Assembly (NCBI GenBank): GCA_039920305.1
Contig: JBDSEA010000164.1
Coordinates: 1 to 24,740 of the forward strand
Direction of reading: 5' to 3'
DNA from: DASRAJ01 sp039920305
GTDB taxonomy: Bacteria; Bacteroidota; Bacteroidia; Chitinophagales; UBA10324
Length of the DNA: 24,740 nucleotides
Below the pieces are notes generated by a model. It searched no databases and was not told the DNA's origin. It saw nothing but the letters and a program-made list of their open reading frames with translations. This document shows, in pieces, positions 16,708 to 24,655 of the stretch. The stretch's first letter is position 1; the number at the start of each line of letters is the position of its first letter. Both the position numbers and the translations under genes were made by a program.

Positions 16708-18264
16708 ATGAAAAGCATCGGCTTTGTTTTTTTTCTGATCATACCGATTTCGATTAACGCTCAGCAGGTAATTCATGGCAAAAAAGAATTAACTGCTGAA
16801 CAAAGTATGCGAACCGATTGCGACCGGCGTGTTTTCTACGAGATTTTTATCCGCTCATTTTACGATTCCAATGGCGATGGCATCGGAGATCTGAATGGCA
16901 TTACTGCGAAGCTCGATTACATGCAGCAACTTGGTATTGGCGGATTGTGGCTTACGCCCTTCAATCCCTCGCCGAGCTATCATAAATATGATGTCACAGA
17001 TTATTATTCGGTGGACCCGGAATACGGCACCCTCGATGACTTCAAGAAACTCGTGAGTGAGGCGCACAGACGAGACATTCTTGTGCTCATGGATCTCGTG
17101 GTGAACCACACAAGCGAGCAGCATCCCTGGTTCAAAGCTGCTATAACCAATGATCCAAAGTATCGCGAATATTATGTGTGGGAAAAGAATCCTGCAGCTA
17201 CAAGGGAGGGCGGATGGTATAAAGACCGTGATTCAACAATTTATGCAGCTGATTCCACCAAATATTACGCATACTTCTGGCGCGGGATGCCCGATTTGAA
17301 TTTCGATAACCCGGAGGTACGAAGGGAAATTATCAAAACCGGATTGTGGTGGCTGAAGGAAACAAAAATTGATGGCTATCGTCTGGATGCAGCCCAGCAT
17401 GTTTATGATCCTGACAATCCGGAAAAAAATATTGTATGGTGGAAAGAATTTACAGATGCACTGAAGCAGCAGAAACCTGATGTGATCACTGTTGGTGAAT
17501 GCTGGAACACATACAATCGTGTTGCGCAATACCTTCCAGCCCTCAGTGGTGCTTTCAACTTCCAGCTTTCGTGGGTAATACTGAGGGGCTTGCAGACTGA
17601 AAGGGGTGACAGCATCGGCCCCATGCTCACTTTGATCAGAAAGGAATATGAAAAATATGCCCCTGATTTCATTGATCCTATTTTCCTCAGTAATCATGAT
17701 AACAACAGGATCATGAGCGATCTGAAAAATAATGAATACAAAGCAAAACTCGTTGCGTGTATTTACCTGACGCTACCGGGAACACCATTTATTTATTACG
17801 GTGAAGAAATTGGGATGAAGGGCATGAAGCCGGATAACCTGATCAGGGAGCCTTTTCTATGGGATGCAAAAGGAAGAGATCCACATCAAACTTCATGGGA
17901 AAAATCTACTTACTCAACAGATGATTTTATGAAGCCATTGAGCGCTCAGCTTCAGGATACTTCCTCCTTTTATTTTCATTATAAAACCCTTATAGATTTC
18001 AGAAAGAAAAATGACGCAATTACTTCACAGGATTTTATAGCGGCTGATTTAAATAATTCACAATTGCTTGCCTATGTCCGGGGTGATGGGAATGAGGCGC
18101 TGCTCGTTATTCATAATCTTTCTGAAGAATTGGTGGAATTCAGTCTACCGGAGGATTTCAAACAATATGCGGGAGTGATTTTTTCTTCTCCCGAAAAGCT
18201 TCTGCCGGATGTCAGGAATTTAATACTCCGCCCTTTTTCGACTATCATTTTAAGGAGGGGATAA
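16708..18264 (+). CDS. Secreted GH13 alpha-amylase-family glycoside hydrolase
   Basis: This 518-residue protein has a signal peptide (MKSIGFVFFLIIPISINAQ). The (beta/alpha)8 barrel shows all four GH13 regions: DLVVNH (region I), GYRLDAAQH with nucleophile Asp227 (II), VGECWN with acid/base Glu264 (III) and FLSNHD with Asp331 (IV). The opening VFYEIFIRSFYDSNGDGIGD is typical of alpha-glucosidase/neopullulanase-like members. A short C-terminal beta domain ends RPFSTIILRRG. It should hydrolyse alpha-1,4-glucans or their oligosaccharides in the periplasm. The SusCD pair at the left edge could supply such glycans, but 14 kb of other genes separates them. No Cys lipobox is seen, so it is probably soluble. 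No terminator was found in the short gap before the tRNA. Confidence 0.95.
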   Translation: MKSIGFVFFLIIPISINAQQVIHGKKELTAEQSMRTDCDRRVFYEIFIRSFYDSNGDGIGDLNGITAKLDYMQQLGIGGLWLTPFNPSPSYHKYDVTDYYSVDPEYGTLDDFKKLVSEAHRRDILVLMDLVVNHTSEQHPWFKAAITNDPKYREYYVWEKNPAATREGGWYKDRDSTIYAADSTKYYAYFWRGMPDLNFDNPEVRREIIKTGLWWLKETKIDGYRLDAAQHVYDPDNPEKNIVWWKEFTDALKQQKPDVITVGECWNTYNRVAQYLPALSGAFNFQLSWVILRGLQTERGDSIGPMLTLIRKEYEKYAPDFIDPIFLSNHDNNRIMSDLKNNEYKAKLVACIYLTLPGTPFIYYGEEIGMKGMKPDNLIREPFLWDAKGRDPHQTSWEKSTYSTDDFMKPLSAQLQDTSSFYFHYKTLIDFRKKNDAITSQDFIAADLNNSQLLAYVRGDGNEALLVIHNLSEELVEFSLPEDFKQYAGVIFSSPEKLLPDVRNLILRPFSTIILRRG

Positions 18265-18291
18265 TTTATCTTAGCCGGTCAAAAGAATCGT

Positions 18292-18350
18292 AAATCTCAA
18301 AACTTTCACATTTCAAATTTTCACGTTTCAAATCTCAACTTTCACGTTTT
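18292..18350 (+). repeat. Short degenerate direct repeats upstream of the tRNA
   Basis: The motif TTTCAC(A/G)TTT occurs three times, at 18304, 18319 and 18340. AAATCTCAA occurs before the first (18292-18300), and a close AAATCTCAA recurs at 18330-18338. The last copy ends 5 bp before the tRNA. The unit has irregular spacing (15 and 21 bp). It may be a simple tandem duplication or part of the tRNA promoter region. Confidence 0.55.
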
Positions 18351-18354
18351 AGCT

Positions 18355-18426
18355 GGCCCCGTAGTTCAACGGATAGAATATGAGTTTCCGAAACTCAGGA
18401 TGCAGGTTCGATTCCTGCCGGAGCTA
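18355..18426 (+). tRNA. tRNA-Arg (anticodon CCG), with an acceptor-stem mismatch
   Basis: The 72-nt cloverleaf has a D-stem GTTC/GAAT, a perfect anticodon stem TGAGT/ACTCA with loop TTCCGAA (anticodon CCG at 18388-18390), a 4-nt variable loop and a T-arm GCAGG-TTCGATT-CCTGC. The acceptor 5' strand GGCCCCG pairs with CGGAGCT except for C4 against A69, and position 1 is a G-U pair. A U at position 4 would pair normally. CCA is not encoded, as is common in this phylum. It decodes CGG. The mismatch may be tolerated, or it may mean the gene is decaying or was altered by integration at its end. Confidence 0.85.
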
Positions 18427-18446
18427 CTGTTAAATTTTTAAATGAT

Positions 18447-18504
18447 TGTTTACCAAATGATTATGTCAATGTTTTGTTACCCTGGGTAAACATAGGGTAA
18501 ACAT
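18447..18504. repeat. GGGTAAACAT direct and inverted repeats beside the tRNA
   Basis: GGGTAAACAT occurs at 18484-18493 and 18495-18504, spaced 11 bp (one helical turn). TGTTACCC at 18475-18482 forms a near-palindrome with the first copy (TGTTACCCTGGGTAAACA), and TGTTTACC occurs at 18447-18454. Such clustered direct and inverted sites 20-80 bp past a tRNA resemble integrase arm-type or regulator sites. No integrase gene is visible. Confidence 0.5.
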
Positions 18505-19173
18505 TTTTGCTGATGGCATTCAGAAACACTTTCCTAAAGGCGACCCACTTTATTCTGCGCAGTCTTTGTTTATCAATTCTTCTGAAACTTTACCACCAAT
18601 ATACTTTCAGCAGTTTAGAAGAGCGTAGCTCTTAACTTGGAATTTAGGCTCTGTTTGTATGGCGTTGGTAAATAGATCCATTGGCAATACCTGTATCGGG
18701 TGAAGGTATATTTATCAAACGCGGATACATTCCTATAATACCATTTCCGGAAAGTGGCATCTTTGTCCAGGGGCTGAGCAATATCGGTTAAGCACCAGGT
18801 TTTATTTCGATGAAAGTGATGAATTTGGAACACTTACAAATTTAAGGTAATAGAAACAGAATGAATATGAGTCCAATGTTTTTGAGGTCCAAAAATTCTC
18901 GGTCAGCCTAAGGGCACCGACCGATAGGTAATTCTTATCACTTCCAGTTGCCATCAAAAATACCCCTAATTTCCTCGGCTGATTAAGGAGCTCGTCTGCG
19001 ACTCCAGTACTTGTCTACCTGCCAAATCATTACACAAGCAGCTCTCACACAACGAACAAAAACTCACGCCAGAACACTACGTGTTTCCAACATGTCTGTC
19101 CACCGCCCTCCTTCATCAGGCTACTGTGTCCAGAACCTCATTCGTACTCGCAGACGGCGATGCTTAAACTAAT
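18505..19173. other. Gene-free accessory stretch
   Basis: No convincing gene was found. A 72-codon minus-strand frame (18615-18833) has no recognisable motif. Between about 18890 and 19160 the composition looks richer in G+C than its surroundings. That part contains hairpins: TCGGTC/GACCGA near 18900-18925 and GGAGCTCG/CGACTCC near 18988-19006. It could be a relic of a mobile element or a structured RNA; neither is established. Confidence 0.35.
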
Positions 19174-19400
19174 CTATTCTTTTATGATTTTTTCACTTTC
19201 AATTAACTTCCCATGTGAAATAACTTTTCCAATGTAAACACCTGCTACAAAATTACTTAAATCCAACATTCGATTCCTAAAAATGGTATATAAGGTCACT
19301 GTTGCTATTTTTTTATTCAATAAATAAACTAACTCAAACTGTAAGCACCTCCAAAAATAGGACAGGTTGAAATTAGACCACAAGCACTAATTTCAACAAC

Positions 19401-19667
19401 ATGAAAAAAGCAAGATTCACGGAAACACAAATCGTGAAAGCCCTTCACGAGGAACAATCAGGTGGCAAGACAGATGATATTTGCCGCCAGCTGGGCATTA
19501 GCCGAGCCACGTTCTACAATTGGAAGAGCAAGTATTCGGGTATGGAAGTAAACCAGTTGAAGCAGCTGCGGGAGCTTCAGGACGAAAACCGGAAGCTCAA
19601 AGCGATGTATGCTGATCTGGCTCTCGATCACCGGATATTAAAAGACATTGTCGAAAAAAAGCTCTAA
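19401..19667 (+). CDS. IS3-family transposase OrfA (DNA-binding subunit)
   Basis: This 88-residue protein carries the IS3 helix-turn-helix pattern: RFTETQIVKALHEEQSGGK, ICRQLGISRATFYNWKSKY. The leucine-rich coiled-coil region LKQLRELQDENRKLKAMYAD and the closing LDHRILKDIVEKKL follow. OrfA binds the terminal repeats; ribosomes that slip at A-AAA-AAG near its end make the OrfAB transposase. The frame is intact. Confidence 0.93.
   Translation: MKKARFTETQIVKALHEEQSGGKTDDICRQLGISRATFYNWKSKYSGMEVNQLKQLRELQDENRKLKAMYADLALDHRILKDIVEKKL
19655..19661 (+). promoter_or_regulatory. Programmed -1 frameshift site (A AAA AAG)
   Basis: The heptamer lies in the correct phase within GAA AAA AAG, six bases before... 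the orfA stop triplet at 19665-19667. Slipping back one base joins orfA to the orfB frame without a stop, as in active IS3 elements. Confidence 0.8.
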
Positions 19668-19690
19668 GGCCCTGTCGGAAGCGGCTGCTG

Positions 19691-20613
19691 GTGGAAGAAA
19701 CCAAAACAGAAGAATCCATCAGCACCGTCAGAGCCTGCCGGATAGTAGGACTATCCATCTCAGCCGCTTATTACAAGAGTCGCAAAGACGACAGTGAAGT
19801 GATTGCCAGACTGCAAAGCTTAGCCGAAAAATACCCCACGCGGGGGTTTGGAGTCTATTACGGAAGAATCCGTAATGAAGGATTGATATGGAATCACAAA
19901 CGCGTAAAGCGCGTGTATGATCTTTTAAAACTAAATATCCGCACAAAGCACAAGCGCAGGTTGCCGGACAGAGTGAAAACAGCTTTACAACAGCCTGCGG
20001 GCATCAACAAAAAATGGAGTATGGATTTTATGAGTGATGCACTCACAGATGGAAGAAAGTTCCGCACCTTTAACCTGATCGATGATATTAACCGTGAAGT
20101 TCTGGCCGTTGAAGCCGATACCTCACCGCCGGCTAAGCGGGTGGTAAGAGTACTGGAGCAGGTAATATGGCAAAGAGGTAAACCCGAATCAATCCGTGTA
20201 GATAATGGACCTGAATTCATCAGCAGCATACTTCAAATATTTTGCAAACAACAGAGCATACAACTGCAATTTATTAAACCCGGTAAGCCTATGCAAAACG
20301 GTTTTGTCGAGCGGTTCAACCGCACCTACCGTGAAGATATTCTTGATGCCTATCTGTTCAGCAATATCAGGCAGGTAAATCAACTGACCGAAGAAGGATA
20401 AAGGATTACAATACACTACATCCCCACAAATCGTTAAATGGATACAGTCCCTTTGGCTATCGCCAGGCCATTGAAAGTGGAAAACTCCCTCCCCCTAAAA
20501 GCTCTGCTGAGTTTACCACATTCAATAGCCGTTGTAATAATAATAACGATAACCTAAAAGATTTAAATTTGAATAATCAATCACCGCAAAAGTCTAATTC
20601 AAACCTATCCTAA
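19691..20613 (+). pseudogene. IS3-family transposase OrfB (DDE integrase), frameshifted
   Basis: The first frame starts at GTG 19691 and carries the DDE catalytic core: SMDFMSDALTDGRKF (first Asp), IRVDNGPEFI (second Asp) and QNGFVERFNRTYRED (Glu). It stops early at 20399-20401. The following sequence in another frame reads DYNTLHPHKSLNGYSPFGYR, the conserved end of OrfB, and runs to a stop at 20611-20613. One missing T in GAAGAA(T)GGATAAAG near 20396 restores the usual TEEWIKDYNT. So this is a single-base deletion that removes about 70 C-terminal residues but leaves all three catalytic residues. A sequencing error cannot be excluded from the sequence alone. Confidence 0.88.
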
Positions 20614-20960
20614 AAAAGGGGTGCTTACAAAACTGTGCAGCTTCTTATGTGGTATATGATGTTGAGCCAATTAATTACATACTGAGCTTACACGCACTTG
20701 CGGGGAAAGGGCAAATTTTGATCGTTTCAGCTAATATTGAGCATTGTCACCGGTCTTGGATTAAGCCTCCAACAATGGCGCAAAGGCAATGAATTGTGGA
20801 ATTACAATTTCCGTTCTCAGCAGTCCGGATTACAAATATTACAAATCTCGACTTACTGTTGGACACTACAGGAACCTCTAAATAGGGAAAATTAAGAAGA
20901 TGCGTATAAGTGAGTGAATACACGCCGATGGAGAAAGATGGTGATATTATTTGAATATTT

Positions 20961-22586
20961 CTATTGAACAATAAGTTTCCCATAACCAATGGAAATTCCT
21001 TTAGCATCTTTAACCTCTACGAAATAAATGCCTGACGAAAGAATGGAAATGTTTATTTGCGCTAAGGAACCATCGATGTTGGAATTCATTAACTGATTAC
21101 TGTACACATTGGTAATTTGAAGATGAAAACTTCCCGACATGCCGGTTTCTATAGTGACTGATTTTGAAGCAGGGTTGGGATAAATTTTAAGGTTATTTTT
21201 AAATATTTGGGTAAAATCTTGACTTGAATTAGCATCATCATTTGAATTATCCTGCGAAGGATGAGATATTCTGCATGCAATCAAATCAATATTAACTAAT
21301 GCCCCAGTCTCTATATTAATATTATTGAATTGTCCATCAAAATCCATGTAATTATCTACTTGAAAATCTATCATGTTTGTTGAGCCACATACAGTAGCCG
21401 GAATATTCACGCCGTCACCAATCGTTAAATTTCCATTGTAAGAATATAATGTAGATCCTGATATAGTAGGATCGTCAATCAGTGTGACATTCGAGAGGGT
21501 ATAGGTACTTGAACAACATGGTTGAGGCGGTTTGCTAACTGAAGAATTACATGTACATGAAAAATAAGGAGTAGTTTCATCTAATTTTTGAAATGAATAT
21601 GTGTTATGCCAATCAGTATTACAATCATTATCAAGAGTAATAGTAATAAAATAAGCGGCCGGACCCACATCTGCTCCATTGTCATCTTTACCATCCCAAC
21701 ACATAGAATTTGGGGGATTTACAACGGGACCTATTGTTCGAATAATTTGATGATCTGAATTTTGTATTTCTAATTTTGCTTGAGTAATATTTTTAAGTCC
21801 AGTAATTTGAAGAGGATAAGCAGATGAATGAGGTGATATAAGGGTAAAATCTACGCAACCCTTTGTTGAAGAGCAATTGGTAGAGTTTAGAACTTCCGTC
21901 ACGCTTACATTATCAATATAAACAGCTTTTGTAGCGATTGTTGTAAATGGTGTTTCAGTGCTCAAAAGAAAATAATTATATCCACCACAAGCTGTAACTG
22001 TATACTGGAAAGTAACATGCCTCCATTCATCGTTATTGATTCCTCCAGTTTCATCAGAAGAAATATCAATCTTAGGTTCAAGATCATCGGTATGATCTCC
22101 TCCCGTCCATGAATCTGTTGTTCCAAAGCGAGCGACTAACTGAATAGTTCCACCATGATAAAAGTCATGTCTGGACACGTCAAATTCTATTTGATAAGTA
22201 TTACCGCAAACAAGAGTACTACTGAGTTGATTGGAAATTCGGCAATGGTTAGTTCCATAGTCACCTAATGTCATTAAAAGATATCGTCCAGAACCCGATG
22301 GAATATTCCATTGCACACTGTATCCATCTAGTATGCAATTTCCGTCAGGACACCAATGATTATTAGGAATCCCGTCAATATTGGGCGTACCTGCCGTTGA
22401 AAACAAAATGGCAGGCGAATTTCCAATACCTCCAACAGTAGTCCAAGGACCGCAACATCCAAAGATATCGCAGTCAAACTCAGGGCAAAAATTTGGCGAG
22501 TCAAAGCCTCCATCTTGCACTAAATTTTGAGCAAATGCTAAGTGGATAATTAATATATTACTAATAATTATCAGTATTCTTTTCAT
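20961..22586 (-). CDS. Secreted T9SS-sorted protein with carbohydrate-binding-like N-terminal module
   Basis: This 541-residue protein has a signal peptide (MKRILIIISNILIIHLAFAQ). The N-terminal module starts NLVQDGGFDSPNFC and is Cys- and aromatic-rich, ending in YNYFLLSTETPFTTIATKAV and YIDNVSV. This pattern is common in jelly-roll, carbohydrate-binding-like domains of surface proteins. A middle part contains MCWDGKDDNGADVGPAAYFI, which resembles the FlgD-like Ig segment preceding sorting domains. The last ~80 residues (LKIYPNPASKSVTIETG to the end) are a type A T9SS sorting domain. It lies 4 bp downstream of the barrel gene and ends the minus-strand operon. No catalytic motif is visible; adhesion or glycan binding is a guess. 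Codon use looks more AT-rich than in the left half of the window. Confidence 0.85.
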   Translation of the reverse strand: MKRILIIISNILIIHLAFAQNLVQDGGFDSPNFCPEFDCDIFGCCGPWTTVGGIGNSPAILFSTAGTPNIDGIPNNHWCPDGNCILDGYSVQWNIPSGSGRYLLMTLGDYGTNHCRISNQLSSTLVCGNTYQIEFDVSRHDFYHGGTIQLVARFGTTDSWTGGDHTDDLEPKIDISSDETGGINNDEWRHVTFQYTVTACGGYNYFLLSTETPFTTIATKAVYIDNVSVTEVLNSTNCSSTKGCVDFTLISPHSSAYPLQITGLKNITQAKLEIQNSDHQIIRTIGPVVNPPNSMCWDGKDDNGADVGPAAYFITITLDNDCNTDWHNTYSFQKLDETTPYFSCTCNSSVSKPPQPCCSSTYTLSNVTLIDDPTISGSTLYSYNGNLTIGDGVNIPATVCGSTNMIDFQVDNYMDFDGQFNNINIETGALVNIDLIACRISHPSQDNSNDDANSSQDFTQIFKNNLKIYPNPASKSVTIETGMSGSFHLQITNVYSNQLMNSNIDGSLAQINISILSSGIYFVEVKDAKGISIGYGKLIVQ

Positions 22587-22590
22587 TTTT

Positions 22591-23211
22591 CTAAAATTTA
22601 TATAAAATTTGTAAACTTAAAATTTTACTAAAATAAAAGCAATAACAATTCTGAGAACTAATTAAATGATTATTGAGGTAATTATTGAAATATTCATTAC
22701 CCAAGGTAAATCCTGTTTCAGTTCCAAATGAAATAAAAGAAGACAAATTGTAATAGAAACCTAAAGCTGGACCAAATTGAATTCTTTGACCCAGTGTTTT
22801 AAATACATCATTGGAATCTATAGTCATATTGGTTGAATACTGATATAGGATATCATTTTCAATTCTAAAGCTCCATCGCTTCAAAGTTATAAATTGATAA
22901 AAAATTCCTGTACTGATTCCATAAAATTTTCCATTCGGTTCTCCATTTCTTAATTGATCTAAACTACTATTATAAAGCAAGCATAAGTTTGTGCCTAATT
23001 TACGAGTAAAATAATGATCATATGTTAACATGATACCATAATTATCAATTGTCCCTTGATGCTGCAAAAAAAATAATGGAAAATAATTAGTTCCCAATCC
23101 AATACTATTGTTTTTATTATCCACCATTTGGCAATAAATGAGATGATAATTCATAACTAAGAAAATAATTATGAATCCTTTAGTTTTCCATTTAAAGGCA
23201 GAAAGTTTCAT
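22591..23211 (-). CDS. Putative outer-membrane beta-barrel protein
   Basis: This 206-residue protein has a hydrophobic signal-like segment (GFIIIFLVMNYHLIYCQ). Alternating strands follow: NYGIMLTYDHYFTRKLGTNL, FYGISTGIFYQFITLKRWSF, IQFGPALGFYYNLSSFISFG and a final LSLQILYKF ending in Phe, as barrel proteins do. It is too short to be a full PorP/SprF protein (usually about 300 residues). It lies between two T9SS-related genes with 4-bp gaps on each side, so they form one transcript. A role in anchoring or exporting its neighbours is plausible but inferred. The gene is strongly AT-rich. Confidence 0.7.
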   Translation of the reverse strand: MKLSAFKWKTKGFIIIFLVMNYHLIYCQMVDNKNNSIGLGTNYFPLFFLQHQGTIDNYGIMLTYDHYFTRKLGTNLCLLYNSSLDQLRNGEPNGKFYGISTGIFYQFITLKRWSFRIENDILYQYSTNMTIDSNDVFKTLGQRIQFGPALGFYYNLSSFISFGTETGFTLGNEYFNNYLNNHLISSQNCYCFYFSKILSLQILYKF

Positions 23212-23215
23212 TTAT

Positions 23216-24511
23216 CTATTTATTTACCTTCAATTCATTTATTTGTTTTTGTAGGTCAATTATATACAAGCTTAATTCTTCTACCTTTTCAACAATTATT
23301 CTATTCATTTCTCCTAAATCAATTCCATCAGTTCCAACTTCTTTCGCACTGGGTAAATCAGGTAAATGCTTGTTTTCATAAACATAAGTTTCAAGTTTGC
23401 TAAGCGACATTAGTCTGTGTGATTGATCAAAAACATAATCAGGCCAATCACTTGATATTTGGACCCTGGCACCTGTTGCAATGATTTTTCCATTGACGGC
23501 TAATTTATAATCAGAAACTGTGTGTCCGGGATCTGAAAAATTCCAATCAATTCCAACCTGACCATTGCTATTGATGGTCATATTCTCATCCCAGCTGCCA
23601 GCCCCCGCTGAATTATAATAGAAGAACCGAATTGTTTTTCCAATAACCCGCACCTCGTTTTGCCGCGTACCGCCAGAACCATATAATTCTAAGGTGGCAC
23701 CATCAATTGAGCTGGTATTGCCATTTAAAGAAAGCGCTGCATCGCCAATGGTGTGCTGCCCTTGAATAGAACCGGGGAAGAATAAGGTACCATCGTTCTG
23801 TAATTTTAATAAAGTGGCGGAGGTTGAATTCTTGATAAGAATAGCAGCGGTGGAACTTGTATTGTCCTCTGTAACAATACCCAATTTTGCGCCTGGGCTT
23901 GATGAACCCACTCCCACATATCCATTGGAAGTGATGTGAATTCGATCTTGTCCATTAGTGCCTATCAAAAGATCAGTGTTGCTACAGGTACCAAGAAAAT
24001 TGTAACTTGCCGGAAACACATCGTCAAACCAATTTCCTGCAAGCATCCACGGTAGGGCAGTTTGAACCTGACAGAGTCCGGGAGGCATGTATCTTTCCAA
24101 ACCTCCTGTTTCATTAACTATTACTAGTGACCTTTCCGTACTGTTCAATGATGATATTGTTAAATTACCACTTATTTTAGTATCTCCCGCAACATTCAAT
24201 TTTGCCTGTGGACTTGTAGTCCCAATACCAACATTTCCGTTAGAAGTAATTCTAATAGCATCTTGATTATTTGTTTTTAACGCAAAAGAAGATGTATCTG
24301 TTGTTCCTATAAAATGTGTTGTTGGATTTGTCCCGACATTTCCTGTCATTGTCCAGTCATTACTTGGCTGCTCGGTTAAAGTTACGGTACTTTGTTTGGT
24401 GCAGCTATTGGCATCTGTTATAGTTAAAGAATAAACACCGCCCCCCAGAGTGGAAAGATTTGCCGTTGTTTGCCCACCCGACCAACTGGACTGATAATAT
24501 TCCTTCTTTTC
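23216..24511 (-). CDS. Surface protein with SprB-like repeat end, VGIGTTSP repeats and tail-fibre-like C-terminus (5' disrupted)
   Basis: The open frame runs from a stop at 24512-24514; the ATG at 24349 is internal. The upstream text, SSWSGGQTTANLSTLGGGVY then SLTITDANSCTKQSTVTLTE, is the second half of a SprB-type repeat. After it comes NDWTMTGNVGTNPTTHFIGT, then NVGIGTTSPQAKLNVAGDTK and a second VGVGSSSPGAKLGI, repeats typical of Bacteroidota surface or fibre proteins. The C-terminus (YKLAVNGKIIATGA, ENKHLPDLPSAKEVGTDGID, a coiled coil ending LQKQINELKVNK) matches the tail-fibre-like endings of this group and has no T9SS domain. The first half of the SprB repeat seems to lie at 24645-24740, separated by foreign DNA. 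It heads the operon with two downstream genes at 4-bp spacings. Confidence 0.8.
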   Translation of the reverse strand, partial: EKKEYYQSSWSGGQTTANLSTLGGGVYSLTITDANSCTKQSTVTLTEQPSNDWTMTGNVGTNPTTHFIGTTDTSSFALKTNNQDAIRITSNGNVGIGTTSPQAKLNVAGDTKISGNLTISSLNSTERSLVIVNETGGLERYMPPGLCQVQTALPWMLAGNWFDDVFPASYNFLGTCSNTDLLIGTNGQDRIHITSNGYVGVGSSSPGAKLGIVTEDNTSSTAAILIKNSTSATLLKLQNDGTLFFPGSIQGQHTIGDAALSLNGNTSSIDGATLELYGSGGTRQNEVRVIGKTIRFFYYNSAGAGSWDENMTINSNGQVGIDWNFSDPGHTVSDYKLAVNGKIIATGARVQISSDWPDYVFDQSHRLMSLSKLETYVYENKHLPDLPSAKEVGTDGIDLGEMNRIIVEKVEELSLYIIDLQKQINELKVNK

Positions 24512-24655
24512 CTAACTATGACTTAGGTGTTTTATCGGGTTCACCATGCGATACTATTCCTGCTATTCCAGCAGTGATTAACAATGAACCAACCTCCGCA
24601 TGCACGCTTTCACCCAACCCGGCTCACAGTTACCTCAACATTGTTTATTCACTGA
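24498..24655 (+). pseudogene. Inverted fragment of a T9SS-protein gene
   Basis: On the plus strand this stretch reads IPSFPNYDLGVLSGSPCDTI and, after a short linker, CTLSPNPAHSYLNIVYSL. This is the junction of a surface protein and the first part of a type A sorting domain. It has neither the gene start nor the rest of the domain, and the frame then runs into unrelated sequence. The edges are approximate (about 24490-24500 and 24645-24660). It lies inside a minus-strand SprB-like repeat. Confidence 0.6.

Larger units (their letters stand above)
19340..20629 (+). mobile_element. IS3-family insertion sequence, complete ends, 1290 bp
   Basis: The ends are imperfect inverted repeats beginning TGTAAGCACC (left 19340; right read inward from 20629), with matching text over about 33 bp. 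The flanking tetranucleotide AAAC is present on both sides (19336-19339 and 20630-20633) as a target duplication. Two overlapping frames, orfA and orfB, are arranged for -1 frameshifting. The OrfA type and the 4-bp duplication point to the IS407 subgroup, from general knowledge. The transposase is broken by a single-base deletion near 20396, so the copy is probably unable to move alone. Confidence 0.92.
19174..20740 (-). pseudogene. T9SS sorting-domain gene remnant split by an insertion sequence
   Basis: Reading the minus strand from 20740 down to 20634, then 19339 to 19174 after removing the IS and one target duplication, gives one continuous frame. It begins ETIKICPFPASACKLSM and ends LDLSNFVAGVYIGKVISHGK, LIESEKIIKE, stop. 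This is the pattern of a type A T9SS sorting domain (compare IYPNPAS and AGVYIVKV). Two in-frame stops (20675-20677 and 20645-20647) lie before the IS site, and the conserved YPNP is altered to CPFP. The rest of the gene is not recognisable upstream. It is a dead C-terminal fragment; it may already have been dead when the IS inserted. Confidence 0.72.

Noticed and set aside
18484..18504. CRISPR-like repeats
   Set aside because: Only two adjacent 10-bp copies without spacers, and no cas genes in the window.
18615..18833. 72-codon minus-strand frame downstream of the tRNA
   Set aside because: It has no signal peptide, domain or operon partner and odd composition (many Tyr, Arg and Lys). I could not tie it to an integrase or transposase.
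20747..21007. 86-codon minus-strand frame
   Set aside because: Its first part overlaps the end of the T9SS gene at 20961-22586 in another frame; the rest shows no motif.
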